From Pseudooceanicola antarcticus (GTDB taxonomy: Bacteria > Pseudomonadota > Alphaproteobacteria > Rhodobacterales > Rhodobacteraceae), in assembly GCF_900215355.1 (NCBI RefSeq), contig NZ_OBEA01000004.1:1-64000 (forward strand): DNA of 64,000 bases. The letters run 5' to 3'. The number at the start of each line of letters is the position of its first letter. Position 1 is the stretch's first letter. The position numbers and the translations under genes are program-made. Positions 18,586 through 27,134 of the stretch are shown piece after piece. The notes beneath the pieces were generated by a model. The model saw only the letters and a list, made by a program, of their open reading frames with translations. It did no database searches and was not told where the DNA came from.

Positions 18586-19748
18586 CCCCCGCGGCCCGCA
18601 TCGCGGCGGCGGCAGAGATCCTGGACCGGGTGCTCGAGGGAGAGGCCGCCGAGAAGGCGCTGACCGGCTGGGCCCGTGGCGCACGCTACGCCGGCTCGAA
18701 GGACCGCGCGGCGATCCGCGACCATGTCTTTGACGCCCTGCGCTGTCTCAACTCCTTCGCGGCGCTCGGTGGGGCCCTCACGGGCCGGGGGTTGATGCTG
18801 GGCATGCTGCGCGAGGCGGGCGAGGACCCGGCGGGCTATTTCACCGGCGAAGGTCATGCGCCCTCGGCGCTGACCGAGGCCGAGGCGACCGCCGGCGCAG
18901 AGCCCGAGACCCCGGCCGAGCGGCTGGATATCCCCGCCTGGCTCTGGGAGGACTTCGCGGCCTCGCTCGGTGACAGGGCCGAGGAGGTCGGCCGGAGCCT
19001 GCGCGCACGGGCCCCGGTCTTCATCCGGGTGAACCGCGCCGCGACCACCCGCGCGGGCCTCGCCGACGAGCTGGCAGAGGAGGGGATCGAGACCCGCCCC
19101 GCCGAGCTGGCCCGCGCCGCGCTGGAGGTGACCAGCGGCGCCCGCAGGCTGCAACGCACCCCCGCCTACGAGGCCGGGCGCTTCGAGATGCAGGATGCCG
19201 CCAGCCAGGCGATTTGCGAAGCGGTGCCCCTGGCGGATGGCATGAAGCTGCTGGACTATTGCGCCGGGGGTGGCGGCAAATCCCTGGCGCTCGGCGCGCG
19301 CGCTGAACTGCGCCTCTTTGCCCATGATGCCGCGCCGCAACGGATGAAGGACCTGCCGGCCCGCGCCCGTCGCGCCGGGCTGCGGGTGACGCTGCTCGAG
19401 ACCGACGAGGTCGCCGGGCAGGGGCCCTATGACCTGGTCTTCTGCGATGTACCCTGTTCCGGCAGTGGCGCCTGGCGCCGCGCGCCGGAGGGCAAGTGGC
19501 GGCTGACCCGTGAACGGCTGGACGAGCTGACCGCGATCCAGGCCCAGATCCTTGATGAGACCGCGCCTCTGGTGGCACCGGGCGGCACGCTGGCCTATGC
19601 CACCTGCTCTCTCTTCGAGGCCGAGAACGGTGCTCAGGTCGAGGGCTTCCTGGTCCGCAATCCCGGCTGGAGCCTTCGCGAAAGCCTCTCGCTGACCCCG
19701 CTTGACGGTGGTGACGGTTTCTTCCTGGCGCAATTCGTCCGCGACTAA
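18582..19748 (+). CDS. rsmB: 16S rRNA (cytosine-5) methyltransferase RsmB-like
   Basis: A 388-aa SAM-dependent RNA methyltransferase of the NOL1/NOP2/Sun family. The SAM site is LLDYCAGGGGKSLALG; motif IV is FCDVPCSGSGAWRR with its conserved Cys; motif VI is LAYATCSLFEAEN with the catalytic Cys. An N-terminal NusB-like helical part occupies about residues 1-120. The GTG start at 18582 overlaps the previous stop, and GAGG lies 7 bases upstream. The exact target C is not provable here; RsmB modifies C967 in E. coli. Confidence 0.88.
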   Translation: MTPAARIAAAAEILDRVLEGEAAEKALTGWARGARYAGSKDRAAIRDHVFDALRCLNSFAALGGALTGRGLMLGMLREAGEDPAGYFTGEGHAPSALTEAEATAGAEPETPAERLDIPAWLWEDFAASLGDRAEEVGRSLRARAPVFIRVNRAATTRAGLADELAEEGIETRPAELARAALEVTSGARRLQRTPAYEAGRFEMQDAASQAICEAVPLADGMKLLDYCAGGGGKSLALGARAELRLFAHDAAPQRMKDLPARARRAGLRVTLLETDEVAGQGPYDLVFCDVPCSGSGAWRRAPEGKWRLTRERLDELTAIQAQILDETAPLVAPGGTLAYATCSLFEAENGAQVEGFLVRNPGWSLRESLSLTPLDGGDGFFLAQFVRD

Positions 19749-19760
19749 AGTCGCGCAGCC

Positions 19761-19788
19761 CTACAACTTTTGGCCTACAACCTTTGGC
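19761..19788 (+). repeat. tandem 14-base repeat upstream of cckA
   Basis: CTACAACTTTTGGC (19761-19774) is followed directly by CTACAACCTTTGGC (19775-19788), with one mismatch. It lies about 80-110 bases before the cckA start and just before the CtrA-type box. Confidence 0.7.
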
Positions 19789-19813
19789 GAAATAGGCCGA
19801 AAGCCGACCGACT

Positions 19814-19829
19814 GTTAACCTTCGTTTAA
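19814..19829 (-). promoter_or_regulatory. CtrA-type box ahead of cckA
   Basis: Plus strand GTTAACCTTCGTTTAA; on the minus strand it reads TTAA-N7-TTAAC, the full CtrA consensus. It lies 41 bases before the cckA ATG, at a place where CtrA would contact the promoter. Confidence 0.6.
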
Positions 19830-19869
19830 GCTCTTGCGGCCCAGACTGCCGCAGGGACGAGCTTGGCGG

Positions 19870-22215
19870 ATGGAGGGCGGTTTGGCTCAGGCGGGGACGG
19901 AGCAAGGGCAGCTCGATCTGGCCCGGCGGGGGACTGGACCGCGCGGGCAGGCGGTGCTGGTGCTTGCCTTCTTCTTCGTCGCCTCAGCGGCGCTGATCCC
20001 CGATACCATGCTCTCGCTGGTGCTGCTGCTGAGCGGTCTCAGCCTTGGCGCGCTGGTGCTGCTCCTGCGCCGCGCGGGGCAGGCTCCAGCGCGCGCCGAT
20101 GCGCCCGCCGAGGTCTCTGATCTGCCGACACTGCTCGAGGGCGACGCGGCCCCCTGCCTGATCGCCGGCGGCGAAGGTGAGCTTGTTTTTATCAATCGTG
20201 CCGCGCGCGCCATGTTTTCGGGCGAGACACCCGAGACGCTGGAAGCCGCGCTGTCCTGCCGGGTCAATGCCGCCGAAGCGGTGGTGCGCCGCCTCACGGT
20301 GGCGCTGCAGCGCGATGGCTCGGCCAGCGAGGACCTGGTGACCCCCACGGGACATATGCGGCTGAGCGTGCAGCGGCTGGAGGCCGGGCAGTCGCTCTGG
20401 CGGATCGAGGAGCTGGGCAGGACGGCCGAGGATGCCGAAGCGGGCCAGCTGCCGGTGCTGACAGTGGGGCGCGGTGAGGCGATCCTCTACATGAACGCGG
20501 CGGCGCGACAGCTTGCCGGCGGCCGCCCCAGGCGGCTGAGCGACCTGGTGATCGAGGGCCCTGAAGGGGCCGAGCGCCGGGTGCTGATCCGCACCGCCGA
20601 TGGCACCGAAGACCGTCGCATGACCGAGATCTCGCGCGCTGCCGGACGGCGTGAGATCCTGCTGCTGCCCATGGACGCCGAGATCACCGAGGCGGCGCGC
20701 GAAGAGGCCGGCACGATCTGGTCCATGGTCGATGCCCTGCCGGTGCCGATCCTGCGCCTGTCCGTCGAAGGCAAGATCGAGCTGGCCAACGCTGCCGCCT
20801 GCCACCTGCTGTCGATCCCCGCCCGCCCGGAGGCCGAGCTAGGCGACCTGATGGAGGGGCTGGGCCGCTCGATCCGCGAATGGTTGGCCGAGGCGGCCTC
20901 GCAGCCGGTCGAGAGCCCCTCGAAGCCGCGCTCGGAATTCCTGCGCTTGTCGCGCTCCGAGATCGAGGTCTTCGTGCAGGTCGCGGTGAAGCCGATGCCC
21001 TTCGACGGGCGGGTGGCGCTGATCGCCGTGCTCTCGGATGCCACAGAGCTGAAGACGCTTGAGGCGCAGTTCGTCCAGAGCCAGAAGATGCAGGCCATCG
21101 GTCAGTTGGCGGGCGGTGTGGCTCATGACTTCAACAACTTGCTGACCGCGATCACCGGCCATTGCGACCTGCTGCTGCTGCGCCACGACCAGGGCGATCC
21201 GGATTACGGCGACCTCATCCAGATCAACCAGAACGCCAATCGCGCCGGCGCGCTGGTCGGCCAGCTGCTGGCCTTCTCGCGCAAGCAGACGCTCAGGCCC
21301 GAACCGCTGGACCTGCGCGACACGCTCTCGGACCTGACCCACCTGCTGAACCGGCTGGTCGGCGAGAAGGTGACGCTTTCGCTCAGCCATGACCCGGTGC
21401 TGCCGCAGATCCGCGCCGACAAGCGCCAACTGGAACAGGTGCTGATGAACCTGGTGGTGAACGCCCGTGACGCCATGCCCGAGGGCGGCGAGATCCGGGT
21501 CACCACCGAGGTGCTGCACCTCGAGGAAGAGATGCACCGCGATCGCGCCATGGTCGCGCCCGGAGACTACGTCTCTGTCCGCGTCGACGACACTGGCTGC
21601 GGCATCCCGCCCGACAAGCTGCCCAAGGTCTTCGAGCCCTTCTTCACCACCAAGCGGGTGGGAGAGGGCACGGGCCTGGGCCTTTCGACAGCCTACGGGA
21701 TCATCAAGCAATCGGGCGGGTTCATCTTCGTCGACAGCACCCCCGGCCAGGGGACCTGCTTCACGCTGCTCTTCCCCGCCCGTGCGGCCGAGGCCGAACC
21801 CGAGCCGGAGGTGCTGCCGCCGCAGACCGACGAGCCGACCACCGCGCGCGGCGATGGCGTGGTGCTGCTGGTCGAGGACGAGGCGCCGGTGCGCGCCTTC
21901 GCCAGCCGCGCCTTGCGGCTGCGCGGCTACACGGTGCTCGAGGCCGAGAACGCCGAAGATGCACTCGAGGTGCTGGACAGTACGACACAGCGGATCGACG
22001 TTTTCGTCACCGATGTGATCATGCCCGGAATGGACGGTCCCAGCTGGGTGCGCGAGGCGCTGAAGACCCACCCCGACACCCGCGTGGTCTTCGTGTCGGG
22101 CTATGCCGAGGACAGTTTCGCCGAGTTTGCCGACAAGATCCCGAATTCGATCTTCCTGCCCAAGCCCTTCTCGCTGGCCGAGCTGACCGAGACCGTGCGG
22201 CGCCAGATGGTCTGA
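19870..22215 (+). CDS. cckA: hybrid sensor histidine kinase CckA
   Basis: A 781-aa membrane kinase. Two helices lie at about residues 24-64, followed by PAS-like sensor regions. HisKA carries GQLAGGVAHDFNNLLTAI with phosphorylatable His419. The ATPase domain shows NLVVNARDAM, DDTGCGIP and GEGTGLGLSTAYG. The C-terminal receiver has VTDVIMPGMDG with Asp715. This is the CckA layout; in alphaproteobacteria CckA feeds phosphate through ChpT to CtrA, controlling motility, cell cycle or gene transfer agents. The ATG at 19870 is a moderate choice; TTG 19882 has a better-placed GGAGGG. A CtrA-type box lies just upstream, suggesting feedback. Confidence 0.92.
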   Translation: MEGGLAQAGTEQGQLDLARRGTGPRGQAVLVLAFFFVASAALIPDTMLSLVLLLSGLSLGALVLLLRRAGQAPARADAPAEVSDLPTLLEGDAAPCLIAGGEGELVFINRAARAMFSGETPETLEAALSCRVNAAEAVVRRLTVALQRDGSASEDLVTPTGHMRLSVQRLEAGQSLWRIEELGRTAEDAEAGQLPVLTVGRGEAILYMNAAARQLAGGRPRRLSDLVIEGPEGAERRVLIRTADGTEDRRMTEISRAAGRREILLLPMDAEITEAAREEAGTIWSMVDALPVPILRLSVEGKIELANAAACHLLSIPARPEAELGDLMEGLGRSIREWLAEAASQPVESPSKPRSEFLRLSRSEIEVFVQVAVKPMPFDGRVALIAVLSDATELKTLEAQFVQSQKMQAIGQLAGGVAHDFNNLLTAITGHCDLLLLRHDQGDPDYGDLIQINQNANRAGALVGQLLAFSRKQTLRPEPLDLRDTLSDLTHLLNRLVGEKVTLSLSHDPVLPQIRADKRQLEQVLMNLVVNARDAMPEGGEIRVTTEVLHLEEEMHRDRAMVAPGDYVSVRVDDTGCGIPPDKLPKVFEPFFTTKRVGEGTGLGLSTAYGIIKQSGGFIFVDSTPGQGTCFTLLFPARAAEAEPEPEVLPPQTDEPTTARGDGVVLLVEDEAPVRAFASRALRLRGYTVLEAENAEDALEVLDSTTQRIDVFVTDVIMPGMDGPSWVREALKTHPDTRVVFVSGYAEDSFAEFADKIPNSIFLPKPFSLAELTETVRRQMV

Positions 22216-22245
22216 GCTGATGCGCCGGGGTGCCCGGGCCGGCCG

Positions 22246-22845
22246 TCAGGCGCGGGGGATACCCTCCCACAGGGCAAACTCCTCGGCGCATTTGCGGCGC
22301 AGCTTGGCCTCGATCTCGGGCGAGAGGGTCAGCTCCATCGTCGGAGAGACGTTCTCTCGTCCGGTCTCGATGCTCACCTCAAGCCGTGCCTCCAGCCAGG
22401 CGCGCAGGGCGGGCTGATCCTCGTAGCGGAAGAGCTTGGTGGCGCAGGTGCCATTGCCCGCCGGTTCCAGGAACTTGGCCTGGCTGCCGACATTGGCGAA
22501 CCCCGGCCGCTTGCCCTTGCAATAGGCCTCGACGAAACTGTCGAAGCTGATGCCATGGGTGGCGTTCGGCTTGCCCTGCATGAAGGGCCGCTGGCGGAAA
22601 CGATACCAGGACCCGAGCCAGGAGATGGGCTCTCTCACAACGGCGAGAATCTCCATCTCGTCGCTGATGAACTTGTCGATCATCGGGCGGAAAAAGCGGT
22701 TGTAGCGATAGACCGGCGCATGTTTCAGCTCGGGCGGATTGGCCACATGGATGTCCGCCAGCGGCGCCAGAGCGGATTCGTAGGCGGTGGTTCCGGTCTT
22801 GGGCACCGACAGGAACACCAGCCGCGCCTTGGAAAATACCAGCAT
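22246..22845 (-). CDS. sulfotransferase-like protein
   Basis: A 199-aa protein resembling small sulfotransferase-family proteins: FLSVPKTGTTAYESAL is the 5'-phosphosulfate (PAPS) loop, and VVREPISWLGSWYRF is the 3'-phosphate motif. It is short for the family (usually 250-300 aa) but both motifs are intact. The start has AAGGGGACGGGA upstream. It is convergent with cckA (30-base gap) and divergent from recA. The acceptor is unknown; cell-surface polysaccharide is one possibility. Confidence 0.75.
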   Translation of the reverse strand: MLVFSKARLVFLSVPKTGTTAYESALAPLADIHVANPPELKHAPVYRYNRFFRPMIDKFISDEMEILAVVREPISWLGSWYRFRQRPFMQGKPNATHGISFDSFVEAYCKGKRPGFANVGSQAKFLEPAGNGTCATKLFRYEDQPALRAWLEARLEVSIETGRENVSPTMELTLSPEIEAKLRRKCAEEFALWEGIPRA

Positions 22846-22875
22846 TCCCGTCCCCTTAGCCGCGTTTCTTCGCCG

Positions 22876-22891
22876 TAAACTACTCTTTAAC
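22876..22891 (+). promoter_or_regulatory. near-consensus CtrA-type site
   Basis: TAAA-N7-TTAAC (22876-22891) is one mismatch from TTAA-N7-TTAAC. It lies between the divergent sulfotransferase-like gene and recA, 31 bases from the former's start. Confidence 0.3.
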
Positions 22892-22960
22892 CCCGTCGTC
22901 GCAAAGTCGCGCTGCGAAGAAATTTATTGAAATGTTCTACTTTTGCCCCCATACCTTTGG

Positions 22961-22975
22961 GAACAAGAGGCGAAC
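22961..22975 (+). promoter_or_regulatory. LexA (SOS) box of recA
   Basis: GAAC (22961-22964), seven bases, GAAC (22972-22975): the direct-repeat GTTC-N7-GTTC SOS box of alphaproteobacteria, here read on the minus strand. It lies 50 bases before the recA start, just after a likely -35 TTGAAA at 22927-22932, so LexA would block transcription. Confidence 0.8.
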
Positions 22976-23025
22976 ATCGGCAGAGATTGCCGCCCCTTCC
23001 GGGGTGTGAAATAAGGGTGCAAACA

Positions 23026-24099
23026 ATGGCAACGGCAGATCTACTTTCCATGAACGGCAAGAAAGACCCCAACAAGCAGAAGGCGCTGGATTCGGCGCTG
23101 TCGCAGATCGAACGTCAGTTCGGCAAGGGCTCTATCATGAAGCTGGGGGGCAAGGATGCCATCCAGGAGATCGAGGCGACATCGACCGGCTCGCTCGGCC
23201 TTGATATCGCGCTCGGCATCGGCGGTGTGCCCAAGGGGCGGATCGTCGAGATCTATGGCCCCGAGAGCTCGGGCAAGACGACGCTGACGCTGCATTGCGT
23301 GGCCGAAGAGCAGAAGAAGGGCGGCGTCTGCGCCTTCGTTGACGCCGAACATGCGCTTGACCCGCAATATGCCCGCAAGCTGGGCGTCGACCTGGACGAG
23401 CTGCTGATTTCGCAGCCCGACACCGGCGAACAGGCGCTCGAGATCACCGATACGCTGGTGCGTTCGGGGGCGGTGTCGATGGTCATCGTCGACTCGGTCG
23501 CGGCGCTGACGCCGAAGTCGGAACTGGAAGGCGACATGGGCGACAGCTCTGTCGGTGTCCATGCCCGCCTGATGTCCCAGGCCATGCGCAAGCTGACCGG
23601 CTCGATCTCGCGCACCAAGTGCACCGTGATCTTCATCAACCAGATCCGCATGAAGATCGGCGTGATGTTCGGCAGCCCCGAAACCACCACCGGCGGCAAC
23701 GCGCTGAAGTTCTACAGCTCCGTGCGTCTCGACATCCGCCGCATCGGTTCGATCAAGGACCGCGACGAGGTGGTCGGCAACTCGACCCGCGTCAAGGTGG
23801 TGAAAAACAAGGTGGCCCCGCCCTTCAAGCAGGTCGAGTTCGACATCATGTACGGCGAGGGCATCTCGAAGATGGGCGAGCTGATCGACATGGGCGTCAA
23901 GGCTGGCGTGGTCGAGAAATCGGGCAGCTGGTACAGCTACGGCGACGAGCGGATCGGGCAGGGGCGTGAGAACGCCAAGACCTTCCTGAAGGAGAACCCC
24001 GATATCGCCTACGAGGTCGAGGACAAGATCCGCGCCGCCCATGGCCTGGATTTCGGTGCCGCGCTCAAGGACGACAGCGACGACGTGATGGAGGGCTGA
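23026..24099 (+). CDS. recA: RecA recombinase
   Basis: A 357-aa DNA-dependent ATPase for homologous recombination and LexA cleavage. Walker A is GPESSGKTT (residues 78-86). The core motif [10 protein letters not shown] (Walker B), the [12 protein letters not shown] region of loop L1 and [14 protein letters not shown] are all present. The acidic tail DDSDDVMEG is normal. The ATG at 23026 matches family starts; the longer frame from 22927 would run through the SOS box. Monocistronic, with a strong terminator. Confidence 0.98.
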   Translation: MATADLLSMNGKKDPNKQKALDSALSQIERQFGKGSIMKLGGKDAIQEIEATSTGSLGLDIALGIGGVPKGRIVEIYGPESSGKTTLTLHCVAEEQKKGGVCAFVDAEHALDPQYARKLGVDLDELLISQPDTGEQALEITDTLVRSGAVSMVIVDSVAALTPKSELEGDMGDSSVGVHARLMSQAMRKLTGSISRTKCTVIFINQIRMKIGVMFGSPETTTGGNALKFYSSVRLDIRRIGSIKDRDEVVGNSTRVKVVKNKVAPPFKQVEFDIMYGEGISKMGELIDMGVKAGVVEKSGSWYSYGDERIGQGRENAKTFLKENPDIAYEVEDKIRAAHGLDFGAALKDDSDDVMEG

Positions 24100-24126
24100 G
24101 GCCCGAGGCCTAAGCTCTGCGCAAAG

Positions 24127-24160
24127 AAAAAGGCGGTGCCCCCGGGGCGCCGCCTTTTTT
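24127..24160. terminator. bidirectional terminator, recA / hemerythrin gene
   Basis: Stem GGCGGTGCC (24132-24140) with GGCGCCGCC (24146-24154; one G-T pair), flanked by AAAA on the left and TTTTTT on the right. It can stop recA from the left and, less strongly, the convergent gene ending at 24213. Confidence 0.85.
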
Positions 24161-24212
24161 CATGCCTGCCAGGCGCGCGATCACGGTCGCGCTGCCGGAT
24201 CGCCGCGAGGGA

Positions 24213-24794
24213 TCAGATTGCCCCGAGGTAATAGCCGATGGCCTCTGCCAGCTCGGTTTCCTCGTAGCCGAAATGAGAGCGCACGACCTCTTCCAGCTTG
24301 CGGAAGGTGGCCCCGGCATGGGCGAAATTCTCGTCACTGGGGTCCTGCGACAGGGCCTCTGCGGCGCGGGCGAGGCGAATGATCAGCTCGTGCACGACCT
24401 CATGTTCGGATTGCAGCTTGGCCACCACCTGGCGGAACATGCCGCCGCCGGCCGCCTCGATCCGGGGGAACATGTCGGCGCCCTCGATGTCGTGGTGGAA
24501 CTTCAGCACCTGGCATTCGCGCCCGCAAAGCGAGCCGAAGGCGCGGAAATTCTCGGCCATGTCGAGCGAGAGCACGATACGCTTCAGATGATCGGGCGGC
24601 GTGTCGCCCGCCTCGATCCGCGTCAGCACCGCGGCGATCTGGGCGATTTCCATCAGGTAGTGACGGTGGATCGCGGCCAGTTGGCTGCCCTGGCGACGAT
24701 GCATGTCGGTGGCCTCGGGCACGGGCGGGGCTTTGGGGCGGGCGGCCTCGTCGAGGCTCAGCTCATCCAGCGATTGGGTCGATAGGTCAGTCAT
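24213..24794 (-). CDS. hemerythrin HHE-domain protein
   Basis: A 193-aa soluble helical protein. Its histidines and carboxylates are placed as in the HHE cation-binding fold: AIHRHYLMEI near residue 42, KFHHDIEGADMFPRIE near 98, SEHEVVHELI near 129 and SHFGYEETELAEAI near 174. These would hold a di-iron centre binding oxygen, nitric oxide or iron. The first 30 residues are a low-complexity leader. The start is uncertain because no strong ribosome site precedes 24794. Convergent with recA. Role inferred from the domain only. Confidence 0.8.
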   Translation of the reverse strand: MTDLSTQSLDELSLDEAARPKAPPVPEATDMHRRQGSQLAAIHRHYLMEIAQIAAVLTRIEAGDTPPDHLKRIVLSLDMAENFRAFGSLCGRECQVLKFHHDIEGADMFPRIEAAGGGMFRQVVAKLQSEHEVVHELIIRLARAAEALSQDPSDENFAHAGATFRKLEEVVRSHFGYEETELAEAIGYYLGAI

Positions 24795-25038
24795 GACTGG
24801 TAACAAAGGCTTTCGCCCCGCCAAGTCAAGGAGATCGGTCCGGCGCGGGCGGCGCGAGCCTGCCCTAGCGGAGGATTGCCGCATATCTGCCGGCCGCGGC
24901 CCGAAAGCGGGCAGGGCGGGCGCCTCCGGCTCCAATGCAGACCGCCCGGCCGGGTACACAACCGCCAGTGGAAGGCGAACCCGAGGTCCTCTTTCTGCCC
25001 GGAAGTCGGGGCCAAGAACATCCCTTGAAACCCCCTGT

Positions 25039-25059
25039 GGATACCTGTAGGCGGTATCC
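25039..25059. promoter_or_regulatory. inverted repeat ahead of the iron-type ABC operon
   Basis: GGATACC (25039-25045), seven bases, GGTATCC (25053-25059), a perfect dyad ending 31 bases before the start of the binding-protein gene. TTGAAA at 25025-25030 could be a -35 box. It could be a repressor operator or an RNA hairpin. Confidence 0.45.
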
Positions 25060-25089
25060 GACAGAACTACTCAACAATGAGATTCCACC

Positions 25090-26097
25090 ATGTCCAACAC
25101 CTCGACCATGGCATTTGCAGCCGCCGCGCTGGCCCTTTCGGCCGCTGGCGCACAGGCCCAGACCGACTATCCGCTGACCATCGAGAACTGCGGCCAGAGC
25201 GTGACCTTCGAGGCCGCGCCGCAGCGCGCCGTGGCCCTGGGCCAGAACAGCGCCGAGATCATGCTGCTCCTGGGGCTCGAGGACCGGATGGCGGCAACGG
25301 CCTTCTGGCCCAACCGGGTGCTGCCCGAACTGGCCGAGGCCAACGAGGGCGTCGAGCTGCTGACGGTGGAATTCCCCACCCTGGAAGCGGTGCTGTCGAA
25401 GCAGCCCGACTTCGTGGCAGCGATGCTGACCACGCTGCTTGGCCCCGACAGCAAGGTCGCCAAGCGCTCTGACCTGGCCGACCTGGGCGTTCCCTCCTAC
25501 CTCTCGCCGAGCGCATGTTCGACCACGCTGGACGGCAGCGACGCCTACGGCTCGCGCGATAAACTGTGGAGCATGGACCTGCTCTACAAGGAGATCGAGG
25601 ACATGGCGCAGATCTTCGACGTCACCGAGCGCGGCGACGCGCTGATCGCGGATTTCAAGGCCCGTGAGGCCGCCCTGCGCGCCGAATTCGCCGACAACGA
25701 GGACCTGACCTTCCTGTTCTGGTTCTCCAGCGCCTCGCCCGCCGACGATGCCTATCTCGGTGGTGGCAACGGCCCCTCGGGCTATATCGCGGATATCCTC
25801 GGCGGCTCCAACGCCATCACGACCGAGGCCGACTGGCCCGCCCTCGGCTGGGAAGGCATCATGGCCGCTGATCCCACCGTCTTCGTTGCCGCCCAGGTCG
25901 ACCGCAACCGCTGGGACCTGGACACCGCCGAGAACAAGATCGCCTTCCTGGAATCCGATCCCACCGTCAGCCAGATGGAGGCCGTGCGCGAAGGCCGGAT
26001 CGTGGTCATGAGCGGTGCCGCCATGAACCCCAGCATCCGCACGCTCTACGGTGCCGAGCAGGTGGCCGAGCAACTCAAGGCCCTCGACCTCAAGTGA
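25090..26097 (+). CDS. iron-siderophore-type ABC transporter, binding protein
   Basis: A 335-aa periplasmic protein of the FecB/BtuF (helical-backbone) class. The signal peptide is residues 1-23, cut near AQA-Q. The mature start has the FecB-like pattern NCGQSVTFEAAPQRAVALG. Two Cys (NCG and SACST) could form a disulfide. It delivers a metal chelate to the permease; siderophore or heme cannot be told apart here. Its stop overlaps the permease start in TGATG. The ribosome site is weak and an inverted repeat lies in the leader. Confidence 0.87.
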   Translation: MSNTSTMAFAAAALALSAAGAQAQTDYPLTIENCGQSVTFEAAPQRAVALGQNSAEIMLLLGLEDRMAATAFWPNRVLPELAEANEGVELLTVEFPTLEAVLSKQPDFVAAMLTTLLGPDSKVAKRSDLADLGVPSYLSPSACSTTLDGSDAYGSRDKLWSMDLLYKEIEDMAQIFDVTERGDALIADFKAREAALRAEFADNEDLTFLFWFSSASPADDAYLGGGNGPSGYIADILGGSNAITTEADWPALGWEGIMAADPTVFVAAQVDRNRWDLDTAENKIAFLESDPTVSQMEAVREGRIVVMSGAAMNPSIRTLYGAEQVAEQLKALDLK

Positions 26098-27134
26098 TGG
26101 GCTCTGATCGAACAGAGGGCGGAGCCGGACGGCTCGCCCTCTTCCTCTGCCTTTCCGGGATCGTCCTGACCCTCGCCGTCGCCGCCGCGACGGCGATTGG
26201 CGATTACAACATTGGCCTGCGCACCGTCTTCCTGTCGGTCACCAACGAGCTGGGGCTGACCGGGGCCGAGATCGCACCCATCGAGCAGAGCGTGGTCTGG
26301 AACCTGCGCCTGAGCCGGGCACTGGTGGCGGCGCTGGCGGGGGCGGGCCTGGCGATCTGCGGGGCGATCCTTCAGGCGCTGCTGCGCAATGCGCTGGCCG
26401 AACCCTTCGTGCTGGGCGTCTCTGCCGGGGCCTCGACCGGGGCGGTCTGCGTGATCGTGCTGGGCATTGGCGCTGGCGGGCTGTCGCTGTCTCTTGGCGC
26501 CTTTGCCGGGGCCTTCGCCGCCTTCGCCCTGGTGGCGATGCTGTCCAATGGCGCGACGAGCGGGCCGAACCACACCATCCTGGCCGGGGTGGCGGCCTCG
26601 CAGCTCTTCAACGCGCTGACCTCCTATATCGTCACCACCTCGGGCAATGCGCAGCAGGCGCGGGACGTAATGTTCTGGCTTCTGGGCAGCTTCGGCGGCG
26701 TGCGCTGGCCGGACTTCCAGCTGCTGCTGGTGGTGGTCTTCGCCTGCCTCGCGGTCTGCATCTGGATGGCGCGCTCGCTCGACGCCTTCACCTTCGGGGA
26801 CGAGGACGCGGCCTCGCTCGGCGTGCCCGTGGGGCGTATCCGCCTGGTGCTCTTCGGCGTGACCGCGCTGCTGACCGCGACCATCGTCAGCATGGTCGGC
26901 GCCATCGGTTTCGTCGGCCTCGTCGTGCCCCATGCGGCGCGCTACGTGGTGGGCCCGCTGCACCTGCGCCTGCTGCCAGCCTGCGCCGTGGTCGGCGCGG
27001 TCTTCATGGTGGTGGCCGATATCGTCTCTCGGGTCATCGCCACCCAGCAGACCGTGCCCATCGGGGTCGTCACCGCGTTGGTCGGCGTGCCCTTCTTCGC
27101 CATCATCCTCTACCGTGCGAGGCCGCAGACATGA
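26097..27134 (+). CDS. iron-siderophore-type ABC transporter permease
   Basis: A 345-aa FecCD/BtuC-family permease with nine to ten helices. It shows the family segments AGAGLAICGAILQALLRNALAEPFVLGVSAGAS, in which Q-LLRNPLAxP is characteristic (here RNALAEP), and IGFVGLVVPHAARYVVG near residue 270. The ATG at 26097 shares its A with the TGA of the upstream gene; GTG 26094 is also possible. Probably a homodimer with the following ATPase. Confidence 0.9.
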   Translation: MGSDRTEGGAGRLALFLCLSGIVLTLAVAAATAIGDYNIGLRTVFLSVTNELGLTGAEIAPIEQSVVWNLRLSRALVAALAGAGLAICGAILQALLRNALAEPFVLGVSAGASTGAVCVIVLGIGAGGLSLSLGAFAGAFAAFALVAMLSNGATSGPNHTILAGVAASQLFNALTSYIVTTSGNAQQARDVMFWLLGSFGGVRWPDFQLLLVVVFACLAVCIWMARSLDAFTFGDEDAASLGVPVGRIRLVLFGVTALLTATIVSMVGAIGFVGLVVPHAARYVVGPLHLRLLPACAVVGAVFMVVADIVSRVIATQQTVPIGVVTALVGVPFFAIILYRARPQT

